64,000 nucleotides of DNA from Alligator mississippiensis. Taxonomy: Eukaryota > Chordata > Crocodylia > Alligatoridae. The DNA is taken from contig NC_081833.1 of assembly GCF_030867095.1 (NCBI RefSeq), positions 69,281,895-69,345,894 on the forward strand. Direction: 5' to 3'. A program made the translations under genes and the position numbers. The notes beneath the pieces were generated by a model, which was not told where the DNA came from, searched no databases, and saw only the letters and a program-made list of their open reading frames with translations. Position 1 is the stretch's first letter; each line of letters opens with the position of its first letter. Below, one piece after another: positions 37,149 through 47,426 of this stretch.

Positions 37149-37345
37149 AGCAGCATGGTCCAATGGACAACAGACAGGGCTAGAAGTCTGGCAAACAGCT
37201 CTGCTACTGACTTATTCCAGAGCCTCAGGCATAGAGTAGTGTTGTAACTGCTTCATGCCTCAGTTTTCTCATCCCTAAAATTAGGCTGATCATATTTATT
37301 CCTTCTGTAAAGTGTTTTGAGACCTGTGGACAAAAGGTGTCTCCC
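37149..37345 (+). repeat. MIR-type SINE fossil, nearly full length
   Basis: GCAGCATGGTCCAATGGAC, then GGCTAGAAGTCTGGC, CTCTGCTACTGACTT, CATGCCTCAGTTTTCTCATC, CTAAAATTAGGCTG and TGTAAAGTGTTTTGAG follow the full MIR order from tRNA-like head through core to tail. It is the best-preserved MIR in the window. Confidence 0.85.
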
Positions 37346-38373
37346 AGACTTCAATATACATAATGTAAAGGCTTAGGTGACCCTGTTCGCATATTAATAA
37401 ACCTTTTTTTTTTGAGGGGAAAAGGGGCAGGAAATCGAACCTCTCTTTCAGTGGATTGTGTGTGCCTGGGGTGGGGAGCAGCTCTTGTGCTCTATTCCTC
37501 TCCTTTCACCTTCCAGCATGGTCTGACATGCCTGCAGTAGTGGCACAATATGAGCAGATTGACTCTGTCTCATCCGAATTTTGTCCTGATGCAAAATTGT
37601 CAATGTCTAGTACTTTCAAAGCAACAGCTGTTTTGAATGTAGTGCCAGGAACAATATTTCAATCCCTGACTCATTCTCTTAGCCCACAGGGTTATGCATT
37701 TATTTACTTATTTATTTTGATCTCTTAAAACCAGCCATACATATTGCTTTGATCATGTCACATGATGTAAAACAATGGAAGTGAATATACCAGAATTATT
37801 CATGTTTATTCCAACTTTATCACATTATTTTCAATTAAAAATCACTCTGGACAGCAAAAAAAGCTGGAATTTTGTCATAAGCAATTTAGTTAGTGGAGTC
37901 AACTGAAGGGATGCAAGTGGAGTGCTGCACAACCAATGTACAGTACTGCACAATCAATGAGTTGCATGAAATACATGTGCATCTCCTTCTGTGCACACGC
38001 CCTCAGATTTGCCTGCATAAACATGTGTTTACGCATGCAGCTATCATGCAGGGTATGCACAGGTGGGCATGTGCATGTGTGTATGGGATCTGATCAGCTT
38101 GTGCATTCATACAATGGCTCACACACTGTAAAGGCCTCTATCAATTTGGCCATTGACATCTGTATCAGAATATTATCTGATAAACCCCTGGATAGATCGT
38201 GAAGGCTACGTGGGGAAGGGGGATCTCAGTACACATGGTGTGAAAGCCCTTTAACAGTGGGATGCCGGTACACACTGCATTTTGAACAGCTGTGGTGTTC
38301 AAACAATCATAGTAGTTAGTTCAACTAGCCCATCCCCCTTCCAGTGGAGAATGTGTTTCTTTCCAATATACTG
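37346..38373. other. Non-coding stretch, no gene seen
   Basis: A purine/pyrimidine-alternating patch rich in TGCA/CATG words (37965-38090) has Z-DNA-like character. A T-run lies at about 37404-37413, and an ATTT-type run near 37700. No gene or clear element ends. Confidence 0.45.
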
Positions 38374-38526
38374 ATCAGGTACAGACATTGCACTTTTACC
38401 GGTATAAGGGACCTGAAACCGGTCTACAGCTGTAACAGAACAGAAGTTTGGACTCGGTTGAAAATGGTGAAACCCGGTCTAAAATTTGCCCTCCCCACCA
38501 AAGGGCAAATGTGTGTTCTGTTCGAC
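38374..38526 (+). mobile_element. Non-autonomous DNA transposon, three-copy family, copy C (right part missing)
   Basis: CAGGTACAGACATTGCACTT, TTACCGGTATAAGGGACC, GAACAGAAGTTTGGAC and CCCACCAAAGGGCAAATG match copy A at 21194 in order. The sequence leaves the family after TGTTCTGTTCG, so the right part and right inverted repeat are missing. Confidence 0.7.
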
Positions 38527-38851
38527 TGACTCATGATTTCTCCAGCCGGTCTGAAGAGCCACGATTCCACCCTAAATAAACCTCACTCGCTGACGAAATT
38601 TTTAATTGATATGCAATTTTCCCTGTAATACTTTCCTTTTCTGTATCTAGAGAGTTCATTCCTTTAATATACTTGTGGTCAGTTACCATGCCCCTTCCCC
38701 AAACTTCTGCAACTATCATTTAGCAAGCTAGAGGGAAGGACCAGGTCACTTCAGCCCTCCAATCATATTTGCAGATTTCCTCCAACTTCCTCCCATTAGG
38801 GTACCAAGGTGTCCAAAACTGTCCCAGGCACAGTCTCATCAGAGACACAGA

Positions 38852-40880
38852 GGGTAGCGTTACACTTTAATTTAGTGTGTGCTAACTGCACTTACAATGC
38901 CAGTGTTGGAGCGTTAAAGCACATACTAATTGCCATCGTGGCATAGTAAAGTTAGACCTTTTCAGAGAGAAGTATCTCCATATTGTATTATCTAATGCAG
39001 TGTTCCCCACTGGGGAGCCTCTTTTATTTAATCCTGGACTGGGGAAGCTGGGTGCATGTACGTACGCCCCCCATCCTATCAGGTCAGTCTGGGGGAGGAA
39101 AAGGTTGGGGACTAGATTGAGGCCCCTGTGTTGAGAGAGGGATGGTGTGGCCCAGCCAAGAGCAGGGGAAGGTAAGTGGGGCCCCAGCCAGGCCAGGTGG
39201 TGGGAAGATTGGAGCCCAGGGGGTCATCTATGGTCAGCGGGGTGGCTCCCGCTGCTGGGTGCCCCCCAGCAGAGGCCCCGGGGACATGTGCCCCCACATC
39301 TCTGCATGGGGTGGGGGCAGTGAAGATGGCTGCTGCTGCCACTGCACCTTGAGCCCCAGTGCAGCTGGCCACATGTGGGCATGGCTCAGCCCAGTGGCAG
39401 GACACGTGGCATCCAGCTACTCCTGGGCCAGCTGCAGCACGAAGCCCAGCCCACACTGGCAGCCACCTCTGCCACGCACAGATCAAGGAGAAACATGCCG
39501 CCCCAAATGTGGGGCAGCACGGGCAGCTGCAGCAGTGGTGAGGGAGGGAGTGGGGTTGGAGCAGGGGCAGGCCCTGCAGCTGGGGGAGGGCGGGATGAAG
39601 CCATGAGCAGCTTGTCTGGGGGGGCATGTGAAAGTGGGGCATGCACCCCAGGAGTGCATGGGGGGGCACACGCCCCTGGATCTGCACATGGGGTGGGGTG
39701 GGACAACTGCAGCTGAGGGGGCAGGCTATTCCTGGCAGGGGGGCTGGTCTGCGGCTGTTCCCGGCGGGGTCAGCTGCCAGTGTGGGCTGGGGCTGGGGCG
39801 GCTGTATTGGTCTGTTCCCAGCGGGGGCCTGGCCCGCGCTGCACATGCTGGGAGCGGGGACTGGGGGGGCTACAGCTAATTTTTGGATGCCTGAAGCCCC
39901 TCTGTAGCCCCGCTCCAGGTGCCACTGCTGCCACCCGGCCGGAGCATAGTGCGGGCCAGCCCCTCCCACCAGGACCAGCCTGGTCCTAGCCCCAACCCAC
40001 AGCTACAGCCCACCCTGCTCCACCCTGCATGCATCCCCTGTGCCCTCCTGGAGTCTGCCCCCAGATAAGGGGGGCTTCATCCTGCCCCGCCCTGGCTGCA
40101 GGGCCTGCCCCTGCTCCATCCCCACTCCTTCCCTCACCGCTGTTGGGGGAGACAGATCAAGTACCCAACAGTGAGGGAGGGAGTGGGGCTAGGGCTGGGG
40201 CCTTGATCTGCCCCACCCCCATGGCCCTTTCCCCTCCCCCCACAGACTTGCTTGCTGGGGGCTGCACCCCCAAATAATTTTTTCTCCCTCTGCCTCTATC
40301 TGCCCCCCATCATTCCCTCCCTGCAGATTGACCTGCTTGGGGGTGGGGAGGCAGTAGATCTTGGGTTGCTTTAAAATTCCAAAAGTGATCTACTTTAAAA
40401 AGTTGTAGACCACTGATCTAACGTGTACTGAGCTAACGTCAGACTGCTCCACAGACATAATGTGATGCAGTGTGGTGGGCTGTTCGGAGCCCAGCGAACA
40501 GTTGAACCTTGAACCATCTCCTGTAAAGTGCAGGGGCTGGGACGGGCTGCTGTGCAGTGTCAGGATCACTCCCAGCCATGCCACACTAAATCCTTAAACC
40601 GGCTCTGGTGTGACTGGCAGGGGTAGCAAGGGGTGTCCCAGCCTCCTTAACACACTGGAGCCTCGAACCATCTTTGATGCAATTCCAGGGTTGAGACCAA
40701 AAATCAGCTGAATTTTGGTCTCAGGCCTGGGATCACATGGGAGCTGGTTCCAGACTCCAGCTGGGTACCACTTTCTATATTTAAATTGTAGTAATGCAAA
40801 TGCTAAGAAAACTGCTAAGTTGTATTCATGCTCACAGTGATCTAAAATATAACGTGTTAAGTGCAACATGTAACATACCC
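38852..40880. mobile_element. Harbinger-type MITE split by a hAT insertion
   Basis: The left end GGGTAGCGTTACAC and the right end (read inward GGGTATGTTACAT) form inverted repeats that start with GGG. Both sides are flanked by AGA (38849-38851 and 40881-40883), a plausible 3-bp target duplication. Removing the hAT element at 38998-40415 leaves about 600 bp with no frame, so this was a non-autonomous copy. The right part holds a diverged repeated word (GAACCATCTCCTGTAAAG and GAACCATCTTTGATGC). The Harbinger call rests on end structure and 3-bp duplication. Confidence 0.65.
38998..40415. mobile_element. GC-rich non-autonomous hAT element, 1418 bp
   Basis: The ends are CAGTGTTCCCCACTG on the left and, read inward from the right, CAGTGGTCTACAACT, the CAGTGG-type terminus of hAT elements. 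The flanks are ATCTAATG (38990-38997) and ATCTAACG (40416-40423), an 8-bp target duplication with one change. The interior (39110-40300) is far richer in GC than its surroundings, and it includes an inverted duplication (39532-39600 against 40078-40142) and a further direct copy near 40168-40215. The 285-codon minus-strand frame 39112-39969 lies entirely inside, reads as Pro/Ala/Cys low-complexity sequence, and has no transposase features, so I treat it as a by-product of stop-poor GC-rich DNA. Confidence 0.85.
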
Positions 40881-40883
40881 AGA

Positions 40884-43248
40884 GAGAAAGATTGTCACCT
40901 CTGTAACACATGGCTTCCCAATTGCTTGGGGCTTTCTTGTTGCCCTATCACCACACTGCAAACTCATATTTTGCTGTCCTTTATTATCCCAGTCCTTTTT
41001 AACAACATTCCTTTCCAGGTTTAGTTTGGGACTAATTTTTTCCAGATGTATTAGCTTCAATTTTCCACACTGCATCTCGTTTTATTGTCTTCTGTCCATA
41101 TTTCCATCCCTCGTAGGTCCTTATTTATTATCTCTAGTCCTTGCTGTTGTTCATCCAAGCTCCCAATTCAGCATCATCTGTGAATGTCATTAGTGTAACC
41201 TCTTTCCAGAAATGGAACCACTTCTTCCTGAACTGGTTAAGAATTGACATTACAATATCCTGGCATAGCTCTCTGTCAGACACCTCCCCACAACACAACA
41301 CAACACAACACAACACAACACAACACAACACAACACGCTGTTGTTTATAATTATCCTTGTGATAATTCTCAGTCTTTGTGACACGATGCTTCTATCCAAA
41401 TCACTTTACATTCATCTGGCAGATGAGATTTCATAGGATGCCAGATCAAACTCTTTACGAAAATGCAAACCTTTTAACTTATCTAGAGAATTCCCTGTCA
41501 TCTGGTACATTTGTAATTCTGTTAAAAAGAAAAGTGATCGCATTTGGCTTCCTTCCTGCTACAGATCACTGTCCACTTACCCTCTAAAAAAATGTTGCAT
41601 AAAAGGATCTCCTTATCCATTCCAGGTCCCTTCTCTTATTTAACCTAGATATACCTGAGACACATCTTTAATTCATATGGCAAGATTAGAGCTGTCCAGT
41701 TGAGAGCAGTTGTTCAGGAGTCTTACCCTACATAAGACATCAATGCTTATGGTGGTACTGATTTCAAGTAGCACAACAAGAGGCCCTGAACATTTAATGG
41801 GGGGAAGGAACTTTATTTTTAAATGATCAGACAAATGAGTTTGCGAATTTATTAAATTATAGCATCGGAGATATGACATCTCCCTATACACAGAACAGGG
41901 GTTAATGGTGATAACTCAGGACATGCCTACTCTGCTTCTATAGCCCTCTTGAGGCTGCTGCTGAAAACTAAGCTCTATCCACCTGTTCCCACTCCACATG
42001 CTCCAAGCTTGGGCACGATGCAGTGAGGATGCCTCTTGGGTGCCATGAACGTTAGCACTTAGGACACTGTATGCATACCGAGCGACTAAATGACTCTCTT
42101 CCCACTTTAAATGATTATGCGCTCTGGGAAACAGAATGATCAAAGATGGTCCCAGTGCTCACTACAGTCTAATATTGTGTCCTTCTTGGATGAGGAAGGA
42201 CAGCTATGTTTACAAGGAGGGAGGGTGAGCGGGTAGGTAAAGGATATTGGGGCAGGAAGCAGGCAAAATGTCACTTACTTGCTCTACCCAAGGAGACTCA
42301 ATCCCATATTCCCACAAAAAGTGGAATTTCCTGACTCTTTGGAATATGTCAAATGGTGCCTGGAATAGTTCTTTAAGATTCAGGAACATCTACTATTGTT
42401 CGTGAAAGAACAGTGAATTCTAAAACTGTGAGAGACATCTTTCACACTGTGTATATCTCCCAAGGTACCCCTCCTTTCCCAGTCACTGCTGCCTGGATAG
42501 AGCTTGCCCTGCCTTTTACAGGATTTCTAGGTTAATCCTTAGGAAGTTACAGGCTGTTCCACAGCTGCTGCTATTTGTTCCCTATTAATAAACCAGAAAA
42601 GATGTTGGGAGGAAGAGAAAAGGAACTGACCATAATATAGTAAAATGATTTGCACCTGTTTTCTTAAGAACCATGTTCGGTAACTTCATTACCTACACCT
42701 GAAAGCAAGCGTCTAAAACTCACACTCAAAGCCATATAACAGAATCTCCTAAGCCTATCTACATAGTGCACAGCGCGTATAGATATATGATACTAAATAC
42801 AACAAAGGTAGCTCAACGAGCACAAGATTGCCTGTAGAAATCACAAGGTATTTTAAATATAGGGAAATCTATTAATTAATAGTAACACTTTCCCTCATTT
42901 TTACATTGTACAATTTACTAAAGCCCATAACACGCTCTTGTGGCTTGTATTTTTCCCCCCTGTATGAACATCTGTACGTTACCCCAGGAGCAGTATCTGA
43001 CACATGTGATGCAGGAGCAGAGAAAAAAAATGCATTTTCAGTTGAAGTCTAAAGCAAACAGATGTGCAAGACATCTGCTAGCAAGCTATAAGGAAGTTAC
43101 TCCTGCTCTAGGGCATAATAACCTATGTACCTCTGTTTAGAAAATACTCATCTTTTATGGAAAAGTATATTCCATACCATGGATTTTATCCGCAGACATA
43201 TGGGAACTGAGGTATAGATCTCAGGCTTCTGAACAAATTTTGTATACA
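40884..43248. other. Non-coding stretch with a pentanucleotide microsatellite
   Basis: No gene seen; frames are under 111 codons. A microsatellite is annotated separately at 41291-41335. Near 41230-41600 the sequence is unremarkable AT-rich DNA. Confidence 0.45.
41291..41335. repeat. (CAACA)9 microsatellite
   Basis: Nine uninterrupted CAACA units occupy 45 bp. Uninterrupted repeats of this length usually vary in length between individuals. Confidence 0.95.
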
Positions 43249-43330
43249 AGGACAACATTTTCAAACCTGGGTTATCCAAACCTAGGCACATAAATCCACA
43301 CTAGGCATCTAACATGGCCCAATGTGCCAA
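43249..43330. repeat. Decayed dispersed repeat (AACCTAGGCAC type)
   Basis: TTTTCAAACCTGGGTTATCC, AAACCTAGGCACATAAATCC and CACTAGGCATCTAACATGG follow an old sauropsid repeat of form TTTTCAAACCTGGGTGCC then TTAGGCACCTAAATCC. Related to traces at 15511 and 52013. Confidence 0.45.
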
Positions 43331-43927
43331 GGTGCTATGCCTCTACTGCTCCCAATGGAGAAAGGGCTGTAATTACAGCATTTTCACTCTCTCGTGTCGT
43401 CTTGTTGTCTTCATCATCACATTTTGTATATATAAAAAAGCCTTTGGAAGATGCTACATTTCAGCTTAGCTCTCCACCCCCAAAAAAACTGCATTCCAGT
43501 GTACCTCTTCTCGCTTACCCCTTCAGTTTCAGACACGGTAAGTGAAAAACCTACTCTAAAACAGATACTATGGCGCAACACCAGTACACACATAAGATCA
43601 CAATACCTCCTCCTAAAGCAATAATACACACAGGGTGTGTCTACATAAGATGTATTACTGCACATTAGTGTAATTTACTGTTCAGTAAGCATGCATGTCT
43701 ACACGTGCTCATGCTCACTATGCAGTAAAAACCCTTAATCCCATGTAAATTTGCTACTTGCAAATGCAAACAGCAAATTTCAGCAGGATTACTTAATGCT
43801 CAGTAGCACACGTGTAGACGTGACCCGGGAGCAAGTTTGCACCCAGGTCTGCCCAGACACTTGGGGGCTGCAGGCTAGGAGCCTCTCCAGAGCTGAGCTG
43901 CCTTTATGGCAGCCCCTGTCTGCAGGG

Positions 43928-43935
43928 TATAAAAG
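43928..43935 (+). promoter_or_regulatory. TATA box inside the Harbinger element
   Basis: TATAAAAG lies in a GC-richer context about 250 bp from the left end and just upstream of the Myb/SANT-like frame. Position and sequence suit a core promoter for that gene. No start-site data can be read from sequence alone. Confidence 0.45.
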
Positions 43936-43949
43936 CGTACGGACATTTT

Positions 43950-44879
43950 GTGCCTTGGGGTGCACACCACAAGCAGCCTGAGGGCTCTGCAGGCCCTGTG
44001 TGTCTCCCTGGGCAGGCCACAGCCCTGCTGCCTGCCTGGACCCCTGCATGCCATTGGGGCCACCTGGGTGCTGCAGGGCCATCTACAGGCCAGTGCCACC
44101 TCCCTGCTGCATGCCCGCAGCAGCCTGCCATGTGCCTGCAGGTGCTGCGGGGCATAGCCTCAGCCATGCAGCTACCAGTCCTGTGCTGTGCCCCTGCACT
44201 GGGCACTGCTGGCCTCATCCTCCCTGCCCAGGTCCAGGGCCCCACGCATCCCGTGCCTGTGCCCTCCACCCAGGGCCCCAACTGGATCAAGGAGGAGACT
44301 GGCGACCTCATGGCATTGTGGGGCAAGGCAAAAATGCTGTGCTAGGTTGAGCGGGGCAGGTTCTCCAACACCCACATTTATCTGTCAGACCAGATGAGGG
44401 AGTGAGGGCACAACTGGTTGGCGTAGCAGTGCTGCAAAAAGGTCAAGGCCTTGTGGACACAGTGGGCTGCTATGACCAACCAAAATCATTGATCCAGCTG
44501 TGCCCAAAAGACCATGCCCTTTATGCAGCAGCTGCCTAGTATTCTTGTGCCCCAGGACCCAGGCCACAGCCATGTGGTTTACACAAGCACAGGCAATCTG
44601 CCTGAGCCCCCACCCTGGCCTGGCACCTCAGGTGACATGTAACGGCAGGAGGGGCGCTCAGGTGTGCAGCACCCCTTCTTGCCTAGCTCCCCAGCTGCGG
44701 GTCCGACCACCCGCCCAGGGAGCCCTGGCCAGTGCCTACCTCACCAGCTGTGCAGGCCCAGGGTCAGGCACAAGGCACAAGGCAATGACACCACTGGCTG
44801 TCAGCAGCATCAGCTCCTCCCACCCCCCAATCGGAGGAGGAGGGTTGGGGAAACTGGGAAATTTTCAAAGAAACACTAG
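43950..44879 (+). pseudogene. Harbinger Myb/SANT-like gene, broken
   Basis: In Harbinger elements this protein partners the transposase, binds DNA and helps carry the transposase to the nucleus and the element ends. Reading from 43950, a low-complexity N-terminal stretch leads into WIKEETGDLMALWGKAK near 44280-44340. This matches the start of a Myb/SANT-like (MSANTD-type) domain, W-x-x-EET-x-DL-x-ALWG. The same frame continues with NTHIYLSDQM, then CCKKVKALWTQW, as expected for the second and third helices, then a Pro/Ser-rich tail, but several in-frame stops interrupt it (first after residue 131). The last readable part (44664-44879) runs up to the LINE insertion. The initiation codon is uncertain; 43950 is a convenient start of the open stretch rather than a proven ATG. 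Confidence 0.7.
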
Positions 44880-46750
44880 TTGAAGCAGCTAAGGAGGTTA
44901 TTCTGTCAAAAGTAAGCAAAGAAACAGAAATGGATAACTGAAGAAATCCTTGAACATATGGAAGAAAGATGAAAACCTATAGTATGGAAGAGTATAAGAA
45001 ACTGGACAAAAGAATCTGATCAATGAAGAAAAGGAAAAATAGCTTAATGAAAAATGTACAGAGATAGAAAAACAAAAGGATAAAGATGCTACATCAGTGT
45101 ATAGGAATATCAAAAACATCACAGGCAAAGGAGGATGTACTGCTAGGGGATGTATAAAAGCTAAGAATGGTGATGTGATTATGAAACAAGAGCAAGTTCT
45201 GAAAAGATGGACAGTATATTGAAGACTTATTCCATGACTGTTGAGAGGAAAAGCCATCTATTAAGAAGAACATGGATGGCTTGAAAATTCTAACTCAGAA
45301 GTATGAACAGTTATCAACCCAACGAAAACCAATAGAGCTACAGGACCAGATGAAATTGCAGGAGAACAAATAAAATGTTTGGTATAGAAAAATTAACAAC
45401 CATTATCAATGAGATTTATGAAAGGGGAGAAATACCTAAAGACGATCTTTATTGTGCCCCCCAAAAGACCTGGAGCCATTGAACGTGAACTCCATCGAAT
45501 CATCAGTTTAATCAGCCATGTGACAAAGATCCTATTAAAGGGGATGATGTTGAGAGCTAGAAGTAGAATAAGACCATCGATTGCAAAAGTTCAGTGTGGT
45601 TTTGTTGACGATCGAGGTACAAGAAATGCCGTCTTCATGGAATGCATGCTTTTGGAGAGGGCGATAGAAATGTGGAAAGACCTTTTCTTGTGTTTTACTG
45701 ATTATACCAAAGCTTTTGATCGAGTCAAGCATGAAGAGTTAATGAAAATGCTGAAAGAACTGGCTATTGATGAGAATTTTAAGAAACCTCTAGTGGGGCC
45801 AAACTGCAGCAGTGAAGATAGAAAATGAAGTGATTTCATCCAACTTGAGAAAGGCATGAGGCAAGGCTGTGCTTTTTTCACCTGACTTGTTCAACTTGTA
45901 CAGTAAGAAAATACCAAGGGAGACTGAGGATTTACCAGGGCTGATCATTGATGGACAGAATTTGAACAACTTGTGTTATGCTGATGACAGAGTCTTCATA
46001 GCTGATTCAGAAGAGAAGCTGCAAGGAATTTTAGATAAAATTGTTAGTGAAAGCGAGAAGAAGAGTTTAAGTATCAACTGTAGAAAAACAAAATGCATGA
46101 TAATTGCAAAGAAGAAGATCATTCTTATATGCAACATCAAAGTGGAAAAGGAACAGATAAGACAGGTCAATAAATTTAACTACTTGGGAAGCTGGATGAC
46201 ATCAGGTGGTAAATGCGATCATGAAATAAAACAGAGATCGGATTGCAAGAGACACATTTCTGAAAATGAAAAAGATATTGACAAAAAATAGTAAAATGTT
46301 TATGGGGACAAAGTTAAGAGTTTTGGATTGCTGTGTTGCACCAGTCCTCATGTACGCAACAGAATGCTGACAATATCGCCAAGTATGGAAGAGAATTGAA
46401 GAAAGTAAGATGTGGTTCTTAAGGTGCATCTTGAAGGTATATTGGACAAATCACACTTCAGATGAAGACATTCCGTTACATGCAGGATGCAGGAGGAAGC
46501 TGCTGATTAACATCAGAAACAGACAGCTGGGGTTTCTTGGACATGTTATGAAGAAAGAAGAAACTGAAAGTCTGGTCATAACTGGAAAGTCTGAAGGAAG
46601 GAGAGATTGTGGAAGACACAGGTTGACTTACGTCAAGAGTCAATCTAAATGGATGAACGTATTGACACTACAAATTCTGTATGCCTCAAAGAGACGAGAT
46701 CTATGGAAGACCATGGTCACCAACGTCCTGTTTGGATATGGTATCTAGAA
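44870..46750 (+). mobile_element. RTE-type LINE, 5'-truncated, inserted in the Harbinger element
   Basis: A reverse-transcriptase-coding non-LTR retrotransposon. Translation in three frames gives, in order: a linker region (44880-45400, many stops), KTIFIVPPKRPGAIERELHR (from about 45436), CFTDYTKAFDRVKHEELM near 45700 (RT core with the first catalytic Asp), SPDLFNLYSKK near 45880, NLCYADDRVFIAD near 45970 (the YADD catalytic box), SINCRKTKCMII (46069-46104), FNYLGSWMTSGGKC (about 46177), and the C-terminal LGFLGHVMKKEETESLV, GRHRLTYVKSQSKWMN and LWKTMVTNVLFGYG (to 46748). No endonuclease domain is left, so the copy is 5'-truncated. Motif order fits the RTE-like endonuclease-RT family; the exact clade is not certain. 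Confidence 0.85.
45409..46748 (+). pseudogene. RTE-type LINE reverse transcriptase, three broken frames
   Basis: The best-conserved part of the LINE protein, in three open pieces: 45409-45828 (139 codons, fingers and first catalytic motif DYTKAFDRV), 45869-46291 (140 codons, SPDLFNLY and YADD boxes) and 46410-46748 (112 codons, C-terminal region with LGHVMKKE and LWKTMVTNV). At least two frame changes and several stops separate them, so it makes no enzyme. The missing stretch between the first two pieces corresponds to the part around the GVRQGC motif, of which MRQGC survives near 45855 in another frame. Confidence 0.85.
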
Positions 46751-46946
46751 AGAGAGGGAAGAAGGGAAGCAGATGTTTTATTGTTGGTGGGTGGGGTGGG
46801 TGGTGGAGGGAGCTCTGTGTGTTGGGGAGGGAGGGGGGCTCTGTGATTTGAGTGCAGTAAAGGCTTCTTTGAACATGTGTCTGCAATGAGAATGGTGTTG
46901 GGGGTGGGCAGGGGTTAGGAGGTCTGTGGGCGGTGGGGCAGGTGGG

Positions 46947-47264
46947 CTACAGCAAGGAGTGCTGGAGGAGGTGGTCAGCTAGAGCCTCCCGCACCTGGTG
47001 CCCTGGCCCCCGCTGGCGGGTGTATGGCTCTCCTGGTGCATCATCGGGGAGGGCCCACAGCTGCTGCCACAGGTGATGCTCCTGCCTCCGGGCATCATCC
47101 TCCACCCAGGCCTCATAGAACAGATCCCCACAGGCCTTGCAGATGTTATGCAGCACACAGGCTGCAATGATGACCTGGGGGAAGTTCTCCTCGGTGACCT
47201 TGAGGTGGGTGGTGAAGGAGTGCCAATGGACTGCCAGGTGCTGGCAGCTTCAGCCAGAGCCTAG
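46947..47264 (-). pseudogene. Harbinger transposase, C-terminal remnant
   Basis: The minus strand reads VTEENFPQVIIAACVLHNIC, then KACGDLFYEAWVEDDARRQE, and ends in HQVREALADHLLQHSLL with a stop at 46947. This matches the C-terminal segment of HARBI1-like DDE transposases, where (I/V)xxACCVLHNIC is a signature near the last catalytic Glu helix. Only about 105 residues are readable; the catalytic Asp residues upstream are absent because the sequence leaves the family before about 47270. The remaining frame is open to its stop, so the decay is mainly loss of the N-terminal two-thirds. Confidence 0.75.
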
Positions 47265-47426
47265 AGCTTCCTCCGGTGGCCACAGGGGCCCATTGCAGGG
47301 CTGCAGGGAACTGGGTGCACAATTTCTCCCTAATCCTTGTATATGTAGACACCTACTGAAAACCCCTTACTCCAGCTTACTTTAGAGTAAATCTGGGCTG
47401 GAGTAAATGCATGTGTAGACATGCCC

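Larger units (their letters stand above)
43633..47426. mobile_element. Degraded autonomous Harbinger transposon split by an RTE-type LINE
   Basis: The left end GGGTGTGTCTACATAAG pairs with the right end (read inward GGGCATGTCTACACATG). Both sides are flanked by ACA (43630-43632 and 47427-47429), a plausible 3-bp target duplication. Inside are a TATA box, a Myb/SANT-like reading frame on plus, and a transposase C-terminus on minus: the two-gene, opposed-strand plan of Harbinger elements. A LINE occupies about 44870-46750. Without it the element would be about 1.9 kb, and most of the transposase is missing, so this copy had probably lost internal sequence as well. A second TCTACA-type motif lies inside each end (about 43695 plus and 47343 minus). 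Confidence 0.8.

Noticed and set aside
37965-38090. CATG/TGCA-rich patch as a tandem repeat or regulatory array
   Set aside because: No regular period could be found; it is only compositionally biased.
39112-39969. 285-codon minus-strand frame as a protein gene
   Set aside because: It lies wholly within hAT termini, is low-complexity Pro/Ala/Cys-rich, overlaps other open frames on both strands, and has no domain.
44898-45257. 119-codon minus-strand frame as a separate gene
   Set aside because: It is the reverse strand of the LINE linker region; its Phe/Ser-rich content is the complement of A-rich LINE sequence.
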